Source: Bacteroidota bacterium
GTDB lineage: Bacteria; Bacteroidota; Bacteroidia; Bacteroidales; Paludibacteraceae
Assembly: GCA_023459355.1 (NCBI GenBank)
Contig: JAEWUM010000020.1
Span: 1 to 32,714, forward strand
Length of the DNA: 32,714 nt
Direction of reading: 5' to 3'
In this document: positions 1 through 7,991 of the stretch, piece by piece
Numbering within the stretch: the first letter of the stretch is position 1
Layout of the letters: each line of letters starts with the position of its first letter
Translations under genes and position numbers: made by a program
The notes under the pieces: generated by a model
What the model saw: the letters and a program-made list of their open reading frames with translations, nothing else
What the model was told of the DNA's origin: nothing
Database searches by the model: none

Positions 1-21
1 AATTTCGTCAGTGGTTAGCAT
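1..21 (-). CDS. Possible 5' end of a gene leaving the left edge
   Basis: On the minus strand an ATG at 21-19 opens a frame (M-L-T-T-D-E-I) that runs off the window. It faces away from the rsgA terminus and would share its direction. Only seven codons are visible and no convincing ribosome binding site or TAnnTTTG promoter precedes it, so it may be chance. Confidence 0.25.
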
Positions 22-93
22 AGTGATGAATTTAGTTATTTATTTGTATTTCAACACTATAAAGATAATAATTATCTCGGAATTATGCTAACC
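13..93. repeat. Inverted repeat downstream of rsgA
   Basis: GGTTAGCATA (13-22) is repeated in inverted form as TATGCTAACC (84-93). Between them lies a smaller palindrome, AGATAAT-A-ATTATCT (64-78). The arms are perfect over 10 bp with a 61-nt AT-rich spacer. The repeat lies just past the 3' end of the minus-strand rsgA operon, and its left arm overlaps the start of the possible edge gene. Role unknown. Confidence 0.5.
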
Positions 94-138
94 TTTTTCA
101 ATTTTTCTTATATCGAACTCACGTTAAATTATTTACAG

Positions 139-1062
139 TTACCTGTACTTCCCTGTTTTAAAATCTGATAAAATACTTAAATAGCTCTGGTACCTGGAAA
201 GGCTGATTTGGTGGTTTTCGACTGCTGTTAGTACAGCGCATCCCGGCTCATGCACATGTGTGCAATTCGTAAAGCGGCATTTTTCGGATGTTCTGAATAT
301 CTCTTTAAAGTAATGGCTGATTTCATCCGCTTCCATATCTACTGTTCCAAATCCTTTGATACCCGGCGTGTCGATCAGTTGCGCTCCATTCTCAAGCTGA
401 TAGAGCTGAGAGAAAGTTGTGGTGTGAGTCCCCTTGTTGTGATAGCTCGAAATTTCCCCGGTTTTTGCCAGCGACTCAGGTAGAATAGCATTGATTAAGG
501 TGGATTTGCCTACACCCGAGTTGCCCGAAATCAGGATGGTTTTTCCGGTTAAGAATTGCTTAAAAGTATCAAAAGTATCCGGTTTGATGGCAGATAACAT
601 AAATACCGGATAACCAATTGACTCATACAGTGTTTTTAGCGCTTCTGCATATTGCATTTCATCTTCGGTATACAAGTCGGTTTTATTGATCAGGATACAG
701 GCCGGAACATTGTATGCTTCGGCTGAAGCTATAAAACGGTCGATAAAAACAGTAGAAGTCTCTGGATATCTGATTGTTATTACCAATACAACCAAATCCA
801 GGTTGGCAGCCAGAATATGTGACTGTTTTGATAAATTGGAAGATCTGCGGATGATATAATTCTTTCGGTCGTAAATACCTGAAATCAACCCGACCTTTTC
901 TTCTATTGCGGTAAATTCAACAAAATCGCCTACAGCAATGGGATTTGTGCTTTTGATGTCTTTTAGTCGCAGATTACCCTTTATCTTACATTCAAAAATC
1001 TCCTCCAGGTCTGTCCTGACCTGATACCAACTGCCTGTGTTTTTGATTACGAGTCCTTTCAT
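139..1062 (-). CDS. rsgA: RsgA, small ribosomal subunit assembly GTPase
   Basis: 307-residue circularly permuted GTPase that acts late in 30S subunit maturation. An N-terminal OB-fold (about 1-70) is followed by GTPase motifs in the permuted order typical of the family: G4 NKTD (126-129), a SA motif (157-158), the P-loop GNSGVGKS (180-187) and G3 DTPG (231-234). A C-terminal zinc-knuckle has C262, C267, H269 and C275. Length and motif order match the family, and the ATG at 1062 gives a full OB-fold. It is the last gene of a minus-strand run (Crp-like, TPR, rsgA), 12 bp behind the TPR gene, so it is probably co-transcribed. No promoter of its own is visible. Confidence 0.96.
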   Translation of the reverse strand: MKGLVIKNTGSWYQVRTDLEEIFECKIKGNLRLKDIKSTNPIAVGDFVEFTAIEEKVGLISGIYDRKNYIIRRSSNLSKQSHILAANLDLVVLVITIRYPETSTVFIDRFIASAEAYNVPACILINKTDLYTEDEMQYAEALKTLYESIGYPVFMLSAIKPDTFDTFKQFLTGKTILISGNSGVGKSTLINAILPESLAKTGEISSYHNKGTHTTTFSQLYQLENGAQLIDTPGIKGFGTVDMEADEISHYFKEIFRTSEKCRFTNCTHVHEPGCAVLTAVENHQISLSRYQSYLSILSDFKTGKYR

Positions 1063-1074
1063 TGTTTAACAGCT

Positions 1075-3288
1075 TTATTGCTCGGTACGAAAGGATAATT
1101 CATCTGACAGCAGGAGTATTTCATCCGGGAGAATGCCGTTTAAAACCAGAAATTCCCTGTCTTTGTTGATTTGATCAATGACTAATTGCAAATTTCCATC
1201 CTGAAGCTCCAGACTGTTTTGGTAATGTTTGATGGCGCCTGCTCTGTCTTTTTTGCAAAATGCAATGTGACCGGCATTCAGGAGATCAGTTGCATCCGGG
1301 ACATTTGATAGGACTTTTTCCATATAATAATCAGCCTGATGGATATTTTTTGAAACAAAAGCACACCAACTGATTGCTCTCCACAGTTTTTCATTGTCCG
1401 GATCTGTTCTTTCTATGTCAGCATAAATATGCAAGGCTTCTTTATGCTTGTTTAATCTGATTAAACAGTTGGCTATCTGCATTTTTGTATTATACTGATG
1501 GGGCTTAAGAAAATCAGCATGTTTATAATGTTCCAGGGCTTTTTCATAATTGCCTGTTAAACGGAAACACAACGCAATTTTCTTGACCGTCCAGATATCA
1601 TCCGGCAAAATCATATCAGATTTGATGTAAGCATCCAACGCTTCCTGAATTTGCGAGTTCTTCTGGTAAGCAAATCCGATTTTCTGGTACAATGCCGCAG
1701 AAGGTTCCTGTTCTTCAATTAATTCTGAAAAAAGGACAATTGCTTGCGGATATAATTTTTTAGTGAAATAATATTCAGCAACCTGCATTTTGATGTCACT
1801 TCCGGATGCCAGTAAATCGAAAAATCCTGTCTGATGGATGTTCAATGAGAAATTAAACATGTCCTGAAAATCAGTATGATGAGGGTGTATCCTGAAGAAA
1901 CGGAATAAATCCTGGATATACTGTCGGGCAGTATTTCTGGCTGCTAAATCCGGATTCAGAATAGCCTCATCTTTATTGATTTCCTCGAGCTGTTCAGCTT
2001 CAGCCTTGAAAGTGCGGCTCATGATGTCGCGCTGACTATAAGGCATTTGGAGCGCGCTCAGGCAAAATGAGTATTTATCTGAATTGCAGATTACACTGTT
2101 GTTCAGAAATGCAGCAAGAATGGATTTGTCATTTTTTTCGAATAATTCATGAACGGCAGAAAAATCAGGGTCAAATGCCAAAAACCAATGTGCTGTTTCA
2201 TTGAAAAAAGGGAAATTTTTCAGCATTGAAAAGGTGCTCATGTACACATCCGCACCTTCAATTTGTAATTCGGTGAGCTCTTGCAGTTTATCCGCGACAC
2301 CACTTTGTTCCAGTATCTCATTCCATTCCGGATTTTCTTCATCCCATTCATCAGATTTCATCAGGTTTTCCGCATCTAACTTATCTTTAATCATCGGGCT
2401 GATTTTCATTACCTCCGGAAGAATTTCTTCCTTCATTTTCTTTGTAATCCTGTCGGTCTCAGTCGTGCCGATAATGAGCATAATAATGTTCTTAAGATGC
2501 TCAACGATGGATGTGTCATCTGCCAGTACCACAAGTCTGTTTCTTATTGCCGGATAATAGGGCATCAGGCTATTGTGTCTGGTGAGAATGAAGCACAGAC
2601 CGACTAATGCCCTTTGCCTGACAGCCGTATGCTCATGCGTACAGGTATCAAGCAAAAGCAAAAGTTTTTCTTCATCGAACATACGCCACAAGTTGAGGGT
2701 CAGAGAAGAGATAAGCAAGCTTTTTTCCAGATCTCCCGGATAAGAGGCATGCAGTATTTGCTGGAAAACACGTTTCTCATCCCCCCTGATTCTGGTGTTC
2801 AACCAGAAAATGGCAAATAAATCCGGGAGTAGTTTCTCAAAATTATTTCTTAATCTCTTGGCTTCTTTTTCTGCATCAGGCGAAGGATCATCCAGCATGG
2901 CTTTTTGCTGATGAAAATACAGCAGCGAATCATATAAATCAACTGTTGAACTGAAGTGTAGCTTGTGAGGAAAATATCTTTTTTGGGTAAATTCGAAGCT
3001 GGTGGCATTACGCATCATCAACTCTTCTCTTAGCAAAGCGTTGATGTTGATTAGTTTGGCTATCAGTTTGTTGTAAATGATCTTACGGTCAGGATCTTCA
3101 ACGCCGGCTATGAAATACTGAAGCATGAACCGGTAGTTTTGAAGCATTTCCTCAAATTGGTCATTGATATCTCCCCACTGGAGTTCGTTCACCAGCATGC
3201 GTGTCTTGTCAAATGCAAGTTTGAGTTTACCTGTTTGTAATAAACCGACAATTGCTTTGTATGTTGAATCAATCTGAGATGCAGTCAT
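1075..3288 (-). CDS. TPR-repeat protein, function unknown
   Basis: 737 residues, apparently soluble, with no signal peptide or membrane segment. The first ~500 residues are helical, charged, and of no family I recognise. From about residue 515 to 715 there are five or six tetratricopeptide repeats (for example segments beginning SAALYQKIGFAYQ and EKALEHYKHADFLKP), which normally form a protein-binding superhelix. It lies 11 bp downstream of the Crp/Fnr-like gene and 12 bp upstream of rsgA, so the three probably form an operon. Its partner and role cannot be deduced from the sequence; a scaffold or adaptor role is only an inference from the TPR fold. Confidence 0.85.
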   Translation of the reverse strand: MTASQIDSTYKAIVGLLQTGKLKLAFDKTRMLVNELQWGDINDQFEEMLQNYRFMLQYFIAGVEDPDRKIIYNKLIAKLININALLREELMMRNATSFEFTQKRYFPHKLHFSSTVDLYDSLLYFHQQKAMLDDPSPDAEKEAKRLRNNFEKLLPDLFAIFWLNTRIRGDEKRVFQQILHASYPGDLEKSLLISSLTLNLWRMFDEEKLLLLLDTCTHEHTAVRQRALVGLCFILTRHNSLMPYYPAIRNRLVVLADDTSIVEHLKNIIMLIIGTTETDRITKKMKEEILPEVMKISPMIKDKLDAENLMKSDEWDEENPEWNEILEQSGVADKLQELTELQIEGADVYMSTFSMLKNFPFFNETAHWFLAFDPDFSAVHELFEKNDKSILAAFLNNSVICNSDKYSFCLSALQMPYSQRDIMSRTFKAEAEQLEEINKDEAILNPDLAARNTARQYIQDLFRFFRIHPHHTDFQDMFNFSLNIHQTGFFDLLASGSDIKMQVAEYYFTKKLYPQAIVLFSELIEEQEPSAALYQKIGFAYQKNSQIQEALDAYIKSDMILPDDIWTVKKIALCFRLTGNYEKALEHYKHADFLKPHQYNTKMQIANCLIRLNKHKEALHIYADIERTDPDNEKLWRAISWCAFVSKNIHQADYYMEKVLSNVPDATDLLNAGHIAFCKKDRAGAIKHYQNSLELQDGNLQLVIDQINKDREFLVLNGILPDEILLLSDELSFRTEQ

Positions 3289-3299
3289 AATTTGTATGG

Positions 3300-4001
3300 T
3301 TAACCCATTTTGCTGATTCTGCCCAGCCTTTCTTCATCAATAATTTTTAATTTACGACCATCCATGGCAATCACCTGCTCGTTTACAAAGTTGGATAAGG
3401 TACGTATGGCATTGGATGTTGTCATATTCGACAGATTTGCCAAATCTTCTCTTGAAAGATAGATGCTGATGGTTGCCCCGTCTTCTTCCATGCCGTAGTT
3501 TTTTTTGAGCATCAGTAAGGCTTCTGCCAGTCTGCCCCGGATGTGTTTCTGGGTCAGGTTGACTGTACGGGCATCGGATGCACCCAGATCACTCGCAATT
3601 TCTTCCAAGAATCTGTAACAAAAAGCGTTATTGTGTTTCAGAATAGATAGAAAAATTTCAGCCTTGATCATAAAAATGGTTGATGCTTCGAATGCCGCTA
3701 CATTGGTGTTGTATGGTTCGTTGGCAATGATTGCCCTGTAGCCGAAGTGTTCGCCGGGTTTTAACATACGGATTATTTGAGCGCGGCTTCCGACCCCTTC
3801 TTTATAAACTTTTACCTTTCCGGATTCAAGGATCATCATGTGTGTAGGTATTTCACCCTCGCAGTGAATCATTTCATTTTTTTTGAAATGATGTATGGTG
3901 TGGTTATGCCTGACAAACTGCCTTTCGTCCGGCGTCAAAACATCCCATACAGTCATCACTTCGTCAATTGATCTGGGAGCAGAAGTAATTTTTTTAGCCA
4001 T
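3300..4001 (-). CDS. Crp/Fnr-family transcriptional regulator
   Basis: 233 residues. A cyclic-nucleotide-binding-type beta-roll (about 20-125, with LESGKVKVYKEG and the FGYRAII segment) is joined by a long dimerisation helix to a C-terminal winged helix-turn-helix (about 150-222; SREDLANLSNMTTSNAIRTL is the HTH). The phosphate-binding cassette of true cAMP receptors (FGE-A-L...R-S/T) is not kept, and there is no N-terminal cysteine cluster as in FNR, so the effector is unknown. First gene of the run with the TPR protein and rsgA. A -33/-7 promoter with a palindrome inside it lies at 4043-4072, suggesting autoregulation. Confidence 0.9.
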   Translation of the reverse strand: MAKKITSAPRSIDEVMTVWDVLTPDERQFVRHNHTIHHFKKNEMIHCEGEIPTHMMILESGKVKVYKEGVGSRAQIIRMLKPGEHFGYRAIIANEPYNTNVAAFEASTIFMIKAEIFLSILKHNNAFCYRFLEEIASDLGASDARTVNLTQKHIRGRLAEALLMLKKNYGMEEDGATISIYLSREDLANLSNMTTSNAIRTLSNFVNEQVIAMDGRKLKIIDEERLGRISKMG

Positions 4002-4042
4002 ATCTAAAAATAAAATATGTTAGATAACACTGTTTTACAGCA

Positions 4043-4072
4043 CAAATTTAATTGTTTTTTGACAAAAACAAT
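4043..4072 (-). promoter_or_regulatory. Promoter and candidate operator of the Crp-like gene
   Basis: Read on the minus strand, TAAATTTG (4050-4043) fits the Bacteroidota -7 consensus TAnnTTTG, with TTG (4071-4069) 18 bp upstream as the -33 element. The spacer is occupied by a perfect inverted repeat, ATTGTTTTT (4051-4059) and AAAAACAAT (4064-4072), separated by TGAC. A symmetric site of this size between the promoter elements is a plausible site for a Crp/Fnr dimer, hence negative autoregulation; that part is inference. Confidence 0.6.
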
Positions 4073-4155
4073 ATTTTTATGTAAAAAAAACATTTTTAGT
4101 TATTATTGATTATGATGATTCAGGGATTATTCTTTAACTATTGAATAAAAATTCT

Positions 4156-4163
4156 TACTTTTG
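4156..4163 (+). promoter_or_regulatory. -7 element of the lnb-like gene
   Basis: TACTTTTG matches TAnnTTTG exactly and sits 26 bp before the ATG at 4190. The best upstream partner is only a weak TTTA about 20 bp away (4133-4136). The downstream genes up to lptB may be read from here. Confidence 0.5.
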
Positions 4164-4189
4164 CCGGAACTAATCCAACCCCGTACAAC

Positions 4190-5419
4190 ATGAGACAACG
4201 TATTATTCTGCTTATTTTTTTGATAACTGGAATTTATAATCTGAACTCCCAGACCATTGATTTTGGTGACACTACAGTTGTAAGTCTGATTACCTGTGAA
4301 CCGGGCGATGCCTTGTACGCAAAATTCGGACATACTGCAATCAGAATCCTTGATACAAAAGGTGTTGATATTGTTTTTAATTACGGCATTTTTGATTTCA
4401 GAACCGAAAATTTCTACTGGAAATTTATGAGAGGGCATACCGATTATCTGCTTGGCGCGTACCCAACAGAGAATTTCCTTCAGGAGTACAGGGAAAGAGG
4501 ATCAACAGTATGGGAACAGGAGCTGGATATGACTCAAGGTGAAAAGCGTAAACTGATTGAGTTGCTCACGATTAACTACCTCCCTCAAAACAGGATGTAC
4601 AGGTATAATTTTGTGTATGATAATTGTGCAACCCGGCCCTATGAAATCATTAGTAAATCGTTGAGTGGAGTGCTTGTTGGTGATAATCAGATGGAGGAGG
4701 ATTCGTACCGCAACATGATAACCGCTTATCTTTCGGATGTTCCATGGGCGGAGGTTGGTGTCAATTTGCTTTTTGGTGTTGATGCAGATAGAAATGTAGG
4801 GATGCAATCAAGTGTTTTTTTACCTGAAAAATTAAAGGACGTCATCCAACGGTCAAAGATAATGAGCCTGAATAACGGATTACAGGAAAGAAAAATTGTA
4901 AAGAGTGTTAAAATGCTTGTTAAAGGTGAACCGGTAACTGAAACCGTTTCGACTACCTTCTGGATACTTCACCCTTTTACAATTAGTCTGATTTGGTTGA
5001 TAATCGGCATTATACTGATGATTTTTAAAACAAATATGGATGACATTACCAATAAAATATTTGATACAATTTTGTATTTGACTACGGGTTTAGGCGGTTT
5101 GTTAATCTTCTTTTTTATGTTTTTCTCCGAGCATCCGATTACCGGTAATAATTTGAATATATTGTGGTTAAACCCAATGAATATCATGCTGGCTTTGATG
5201 TTATGGAAAAGAAGTCCCAGGAAGTTTTTCTTTTTCTACAATGTTATTTATTTGTTGTTAATTGTGCTATATGTAGTAATAACCTTGTTCATTTCTCATG
5301 GAACTTTAACTTCAATTATCCCATTATTGGTATTGGTGTTGGTCAGGGTGATCTGGAGAGAGGAACGTTTGTTGCATATTCTTTTTATTCCGACAGATAA
5401 AGGACTTCAGTTTAGGTAA
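4190..5419 (+). CDS. lnb: Lnb-like lipoprotein N-acyltransferase (DUF4105/Lnb_N)
   Basis: 409 residues. An N-terminal signal/anchor (about 1-21) is followed by an extracytoplasmic Lnb_N (formerly DUF4105) domain with the family landmarks GHTAIRI (H48) and YDNCATRP (C146), a likely His/Cys catalytic pair. Five hydrophobic segments fill the C-terminal part (about 257-279, 293-313, 323-339, 346-368, 372-388). Lnb of Bacteroides adds the third acyl chain to the N-terminal cysteine of lipoproteins in species without Lnt; that function is assigned here by family. It heads a plus-strand run with the gamma-carbonic anhydrase-like gene 13 bp downstream, and other envelope genes follow, which fits a cell-surface role. 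Confidence 0.8.
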   Translation: MRQRIILLIFLITGIYNLNSQTIDFGDTTVVSLITCEPGDALYAKFGHTAIRILDTKGVDIVFNYGIFDFRTENFYWKFMRGHTDYLLGAYPTENFLQEYRERGSTVWEQELDMTQGEKRKLIELLTINYLPQNRMYRYNFVYDNCATRPYEIISKSLSGVLVGDNQMEEDSYRNMITAYLSDVPWAEVGVNLLFGVDADRNVGMQSSVFLPEKLKDVIQRSKIMSLNNGLQERKIVKSVKMLVKGEPVTETVSTTFWILHPFTISLIWLIIGIILMIFKTNMDDITNKIFDTILYLTTGLGGLLIFFFMFFSEHPITGNNLNILWLNPMNIMLALMLWKRSPRKFFFFYNVIYLLLIVLYVVITLFISHGTLTSIIPLLVLVLVRVIWREERLLHILFIPTDKGLQFR

Positions 5420-5432
5420 AATCAGTTTATTT

Positions 5433-5954
5433 ATGGCATTGATAAAATCGGTCAGGGGTTTTGACCCTAAATTTGGAGAGGATTGTTATTTAGCTGAAAA
5501 TGCCACCATCATCGGAGATGTTGTGATCGGTGATGGTTGTAGTATTTGGTTCAATTCGGTGCTTCGTGGTGACGTAAATGCGATTCGCATCGGAAATCAC
5601 GTTAATATTCAGGATGGCTCAGTGTTACATACTTTATACGAGAAGTCGGTTGTTGAGATTGGAGATTATGTTTCAGTGGGACATAATGTTACAGTACACG
5701 GAGCCAAAATAGATAATTACGCCCTGATAGGTATGGGTGCAACATTGCTCGATTATGCTGAAGTAGGAGAGGGTGCCATTGTAGCAGCCGGTTCCCTGGT
5801 GTTGAGTAATACGAAAATTCCGCCCTATACCTTGTGGGCAGGAGTGCCGGCCAAATTTGTCAAGAACGTTGAACCTGAACAAACACATGAGATGAACCGT
5901 AAAATTGCACATAATTACGCCATGTATGCGGGGTGGTATAAAAAAAGCGAATAG
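5433..5954 (+). CDS. Gamma-carbonic anhydrase-like hexapeptide-repeat protein
   Basis: 173 residues of left-handed beta-helix (I/V-G-x-x-x hexapeptides from about 25 to 130) with a C-terminal helix. H66 (in QDGSVLH), H84 and H89 (in GHNVTVHG) are spaced like the three metal ligands of the gamma-class carbonic anhydrase/YrdA/PaaY group, so a metal-bound trimer is expected. Whether it hydrates CO2 cannot be judged, since many family members lack the catalytic glutamates. It starts 13 bp after the lnb-like stop and is probably co-transcribed. Its stop codon lies at the edge of a repeat tract (5947-5978). Confidence 0.9.
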   Translation: MALIKSVRGFDPKFGEDCYLAENATIIGDVVIGDGCSIWFNSVLRGDVNAIRIGNHVNIQDGSVLHTLYEKSVVEIGDYVSVGHNVTVHGAKIDNYALIGMGATLLDYAEVGEGAIVAAGSLVLSNTKIPPYTLWAGVPAKFVKNVEPEQTHEMNRKIAHNYAMYAGWYKKSE

Positions 5955-5978
5955 CGGAAAAACGGAAAACGGAAAACG
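5947..5978. repeat. Heptamer tract (ggaaaac family)
   Basis: Degenerate tandem heptamers (gcggaaaa-acggaaaacggaaaacg) begin at the end of the gamma-carbonic anhydrase-like gene and run straight into the 28-bp palindrome at 5978-6005. The complement of this tract (cgttttccgttttcc...gctattcg) recurs at 15547-15594 and, more degenerate, at 26091-26190. Confidence 0.8.
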
Positions 5979-6005
5979 TAGAGACAGGGCATGCCCTGTC
6001 TCTAC
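5978..6005. repeat. 28-bp palindrome GTAGAGAC...GTCTCTAC, copy 1
   Basis: Perfect 14+14 palindrome with core AGGGCATGCCCT. It shares its outer eight bases with copies at 11466-11493 and 12626-12653, while the inner bases differ but stay self-complementary. An ATG inside it (5991) is in frame with lptB but is rejected as the start because it lies in the repeat. Confidence 0.9.
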
Positions 6006-6023
6006 ATGAATAACGATAATAAT

Positions 6024-6776
6024 ATGAATAAGGAAGGAATGGTGCTACGCACCGAACATCTATATAAAAAATACGGTAAACGTCTGGTTGTAAACGATGT
6101 TTCCATTGATGTTAAACAGGGGGAAATTGTTGGCTTGCTTGGACCGAACGGTGCCGGTAAAACAACAACATTCTACATGACAACCGGGTTGGTCACACCA
6201 AATTCCGGAAATATTTTCCTGAATGATGTGGATATTACTAAATTTCCGGTGTATAAAAGAGCACAAAGTGGCATCGGGTATCTGGCCCAGGAAGCATCGG
6301 TTTTCCGCAAAATGTCGGTTGAGGACAACATCAAATCGGTGCTCGAGATGACCAAATTCAGTAAGGAATATCAACAGGAGAAGCTGGAGACACTCATTGC
6401 CGAATTTAATCTGGAACATGTTCGTCATAATATCGGTGACCGGCTATCAGGAGGGGAACGCAGACGTACAGAAATTGCCCGTTGTCTGGCAATCGAACCC
6501 CGTTTTATCATGCTCGACGAGCCTTTTGCCGGTGTCGACCCGATTGCCGTGCAGGATATTCAGGACATTGTTTGGAAACTGAAAGATAAAAACATAGGTA
6601 TTCTTATTACCGACCACAATGTGGATGAAACCCTGAGTATTACCGACCGGGCCTATCTTTTATTCGAAGGAAGGATATTGTATCAGGGAACTTCGCAGGA
6701 ATTGGCTGATAATCCGGTAGTAAGAGAAAAATACCTGGGAAGGGATTTCGAACTGAAAAAGAAAACAAGAATTTGA
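6024..6776 (+). CDS. lptB: LptB, ATPase of the lipopolysaccharide export ABC transporter
   Basis: About 250 residues from the chosen ATG (6024); ATGs at 6006 and 6039 are alternatives, and the conserved domain begins at the latter. Walker A GPNGAGKTT (40-48), Q-loop Q89, ABC signature LSGGERRR (141-148), Walker B FIMLDE (161-166) and H-loop H198 are all intact. The motif set, especially LSGGERRRTEIARCLA and the DEPFAGVDPIAV segment, is typical of LptB, which powers LPS extraction from the inner membrane with LptFG and LptC. Those partners are not in the window. The start region is crowded by the repeat tract and palindrome just upstream, so it may be transcribed with the genes before it. Confidence 0.93.
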   Translation: MNKEGMVLRTEHLYKKYGKRLVVNDVSIDVKQGEIVGLLGPNGAGKTTTFYMTTGLVTPNSGNIFLNDVDITKFPVYKRAQSGIGYLAQEASVFRKMSVEDNIKSVLEMTKFSKEYQQEKLETLIAEFNLEHVRHNIGDRLSGGERRRTEIARCLAIEPRFIMLDEPFAGVDPIAVQDIQDIVWKLKDKNIGILITDHNVDETLSITDRAYLLFEGRILYQGTSQELADNPVVREKYLGRDFELKKKTRI

Positions 6777-6808
6777 TAAGTTTTAAACCCTACTAAGATA
6801 TGATTCTA

Positions 6809-6958
6809 AACTTGATTCCCAACTTGATTGCCACAATCAACTTTAGTGACAGATGAACCCATGACTTGATTATAAACTTGATTTCCGCAATCAACTTTAG
6901 TGACAGATGAACCCATAACTTGATTTCCAACTTGATTTCCACAATCAACTTTAGCGAC
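6809..6958. repeat. 54-bp tandem repeat, about 2.7 units
   Basis: Units start at 6821, 6875 and 6929 (exact 54-bp steps), the last one partial, with a partial unit before 6821. Each unit contains a TTGATT-N5-AATCAA hairpin and two copies of AACTTGATT. Differences between units are few. The array fills the gap between lptB and murB and ends about 18 bp before the murB ATG. It is unlike the heptamer tracts elsewhere in the window. Confidence 0.9.
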
Positions 6959-6976
6959 TACATAACAACACACACC

Positions 6977-7990
6977 ATGCATTTTTATCAAAACTATTCT
7001 CTTCTAAACTACAATACCTTCGGATTAGATGTCAAAGCCAGACATTTCTTTGAATTTGATTCTGAAAATGAATTGATTGAGATGTTGCAGCATCACCATA
7101 TAAAAGAAAACCCATTGTTGGTAATTGGACAAGGCAGTAATTTACTTTTTCTGCATGATTTTAATGGTGTAGTATTGCATTCGGCCATCAGAGGAATTCA
7201 GGTGATAGAAGAAACCGGAGATGCAGTCATAATCGAGGTAGGTTCAGGTGTAATATGGGATGATTTGGTGGGGTATTGCGTGAAAAATGGTTGGTCGGGT
7301 ATAGAAAACCTTTCGTTGATTCCCGGGGAAACCGGCGCTGCTGCCATTCAAAATATCGGAGCTTATGGCGTTGAAATAAAAGATGTGGTGCAAAAGGTAA
7401 ATGCTGTACGTATTGCGGACGGACAGCACTGTGCTTTTGAGCTGGAGGCATGTCGTTACGCTTACCGGGAAAGTGTGTTTAAGAAAGAGCTAAAAGGTCA
7501 GTTTATCGTAACTTCCGTGATATTTCGGTTGTCTAAAAGACCGGTTTTCAACCTGTCATACAATCACCTGGAAAAAGAAGTGCTCAAAAATGGACTCTTG
7601 AATCTGGAAAATATCAGAAATACCATTATTCAGGTCAGAGAATCAAAATTGCCGGATCCTAAAATTCTCGGAAATGCCGGTAGCTTCTTTATGAACCCGG
7701 TTGTGAATAGAGAGCGATACGAAGCATTGCAAGTGCAATATCCTGATATGCCGCATTATTATATAAGCGAACAGGAAGAAAAAATTCCGGCTGGTTGGTT
7801 GATTGAACAGTGCGGATGGAAGGGACGCATCATCGGGAATGTTGGCGTGCACGCAAAACAGGCACTCGTTTTGGTCAATTACGGAGGTGCGAAAGGTCAG
7901 GAAATAGCAGAACTTGCGGCGATGATTCAGCAATCTGTGGCTGATAAGTTTGGAATTAACCTGATTCCTGAAGTAAACTTTATTTCCTGA
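6977..7990 (+). CDS. murB: MurB, UDP-N-acetylenolpyruvoylglucosamine reductase
   Basis: 337 residues from the ATG at 6977; upstream in-frame starts lie in the 54-bp repeat and are rejected. FAD- and NADPH-dependent reduction of UDP-GlcNAc-enolpyruvate to UDP-MurNAc in peptidoglycan synthesis. FAD-binding segments GQGSNLL (51-57) and GETGAAAIQNIGAYG (117-131) are present, as are catalytic-site residues R164 (YAYRES), S236 (NAGSFFMNP) and E332 (LIPEV). It has the type I layout with the Y-R-E-S loop. It follows lptB on plus and ends one base short of the convergent mltG stop, with no hairpin terminator visible between them. Confidence 0.96.
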   Translation: MHFYQNYSLLNYNTFGLDVKARHFFEFDSENELIEMLQHHHIKENPLLVIGQGSNLLFLHDFNGVVLHSAIRGIQVIEETGDAVIIEVGSGVIWDDLVGYCVKNGWSGIENLSLIPGETGAAAIQNIGAYGVEIKDVVQKVNAVRIADGQHCAFELEACRYAYRESVFKKELKGQFIVTSVIFRLSKRPVFNLSYNHLEKEVLKNGLLNLENIRNTIIQVRESKLPDPKILGNAGSFFMNPVVNRERYEALQVQYPDMPHYYISEQEEKIPAGWLIEQCGWKGRIIGNVGVHAKQALVLVNYGGAKGQEIAELAAMIQQSVADKFGINLIPEVNFIS

Positions 7991-7991
7991 G

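Noticed and set aside
3300..4001. FNR-type oxygen sensor
   Set aside because: There is no N-terminal cysteine cluster for an iron-sulfur centre; only isolated cysteines (C47, C128) are present.
5991..6023. LptB start at ATG 5991
   Set aside because: That ATG lies in the centre of a 28-bp palindromic repeat, and the conserved domain starts later.
6777..6976. Riboswitch upstream of murB
   Set aside because: The structure there is explained by the tandem repeat, and no known riboswitch core was recognised.
6806..6991. 61-residue minus-strand protein with 18-residue repeats
   Set aside because: It is wholly produced by the 54-bp tandem repeat, has no promoter or ribosome site, and lies across the murB start.
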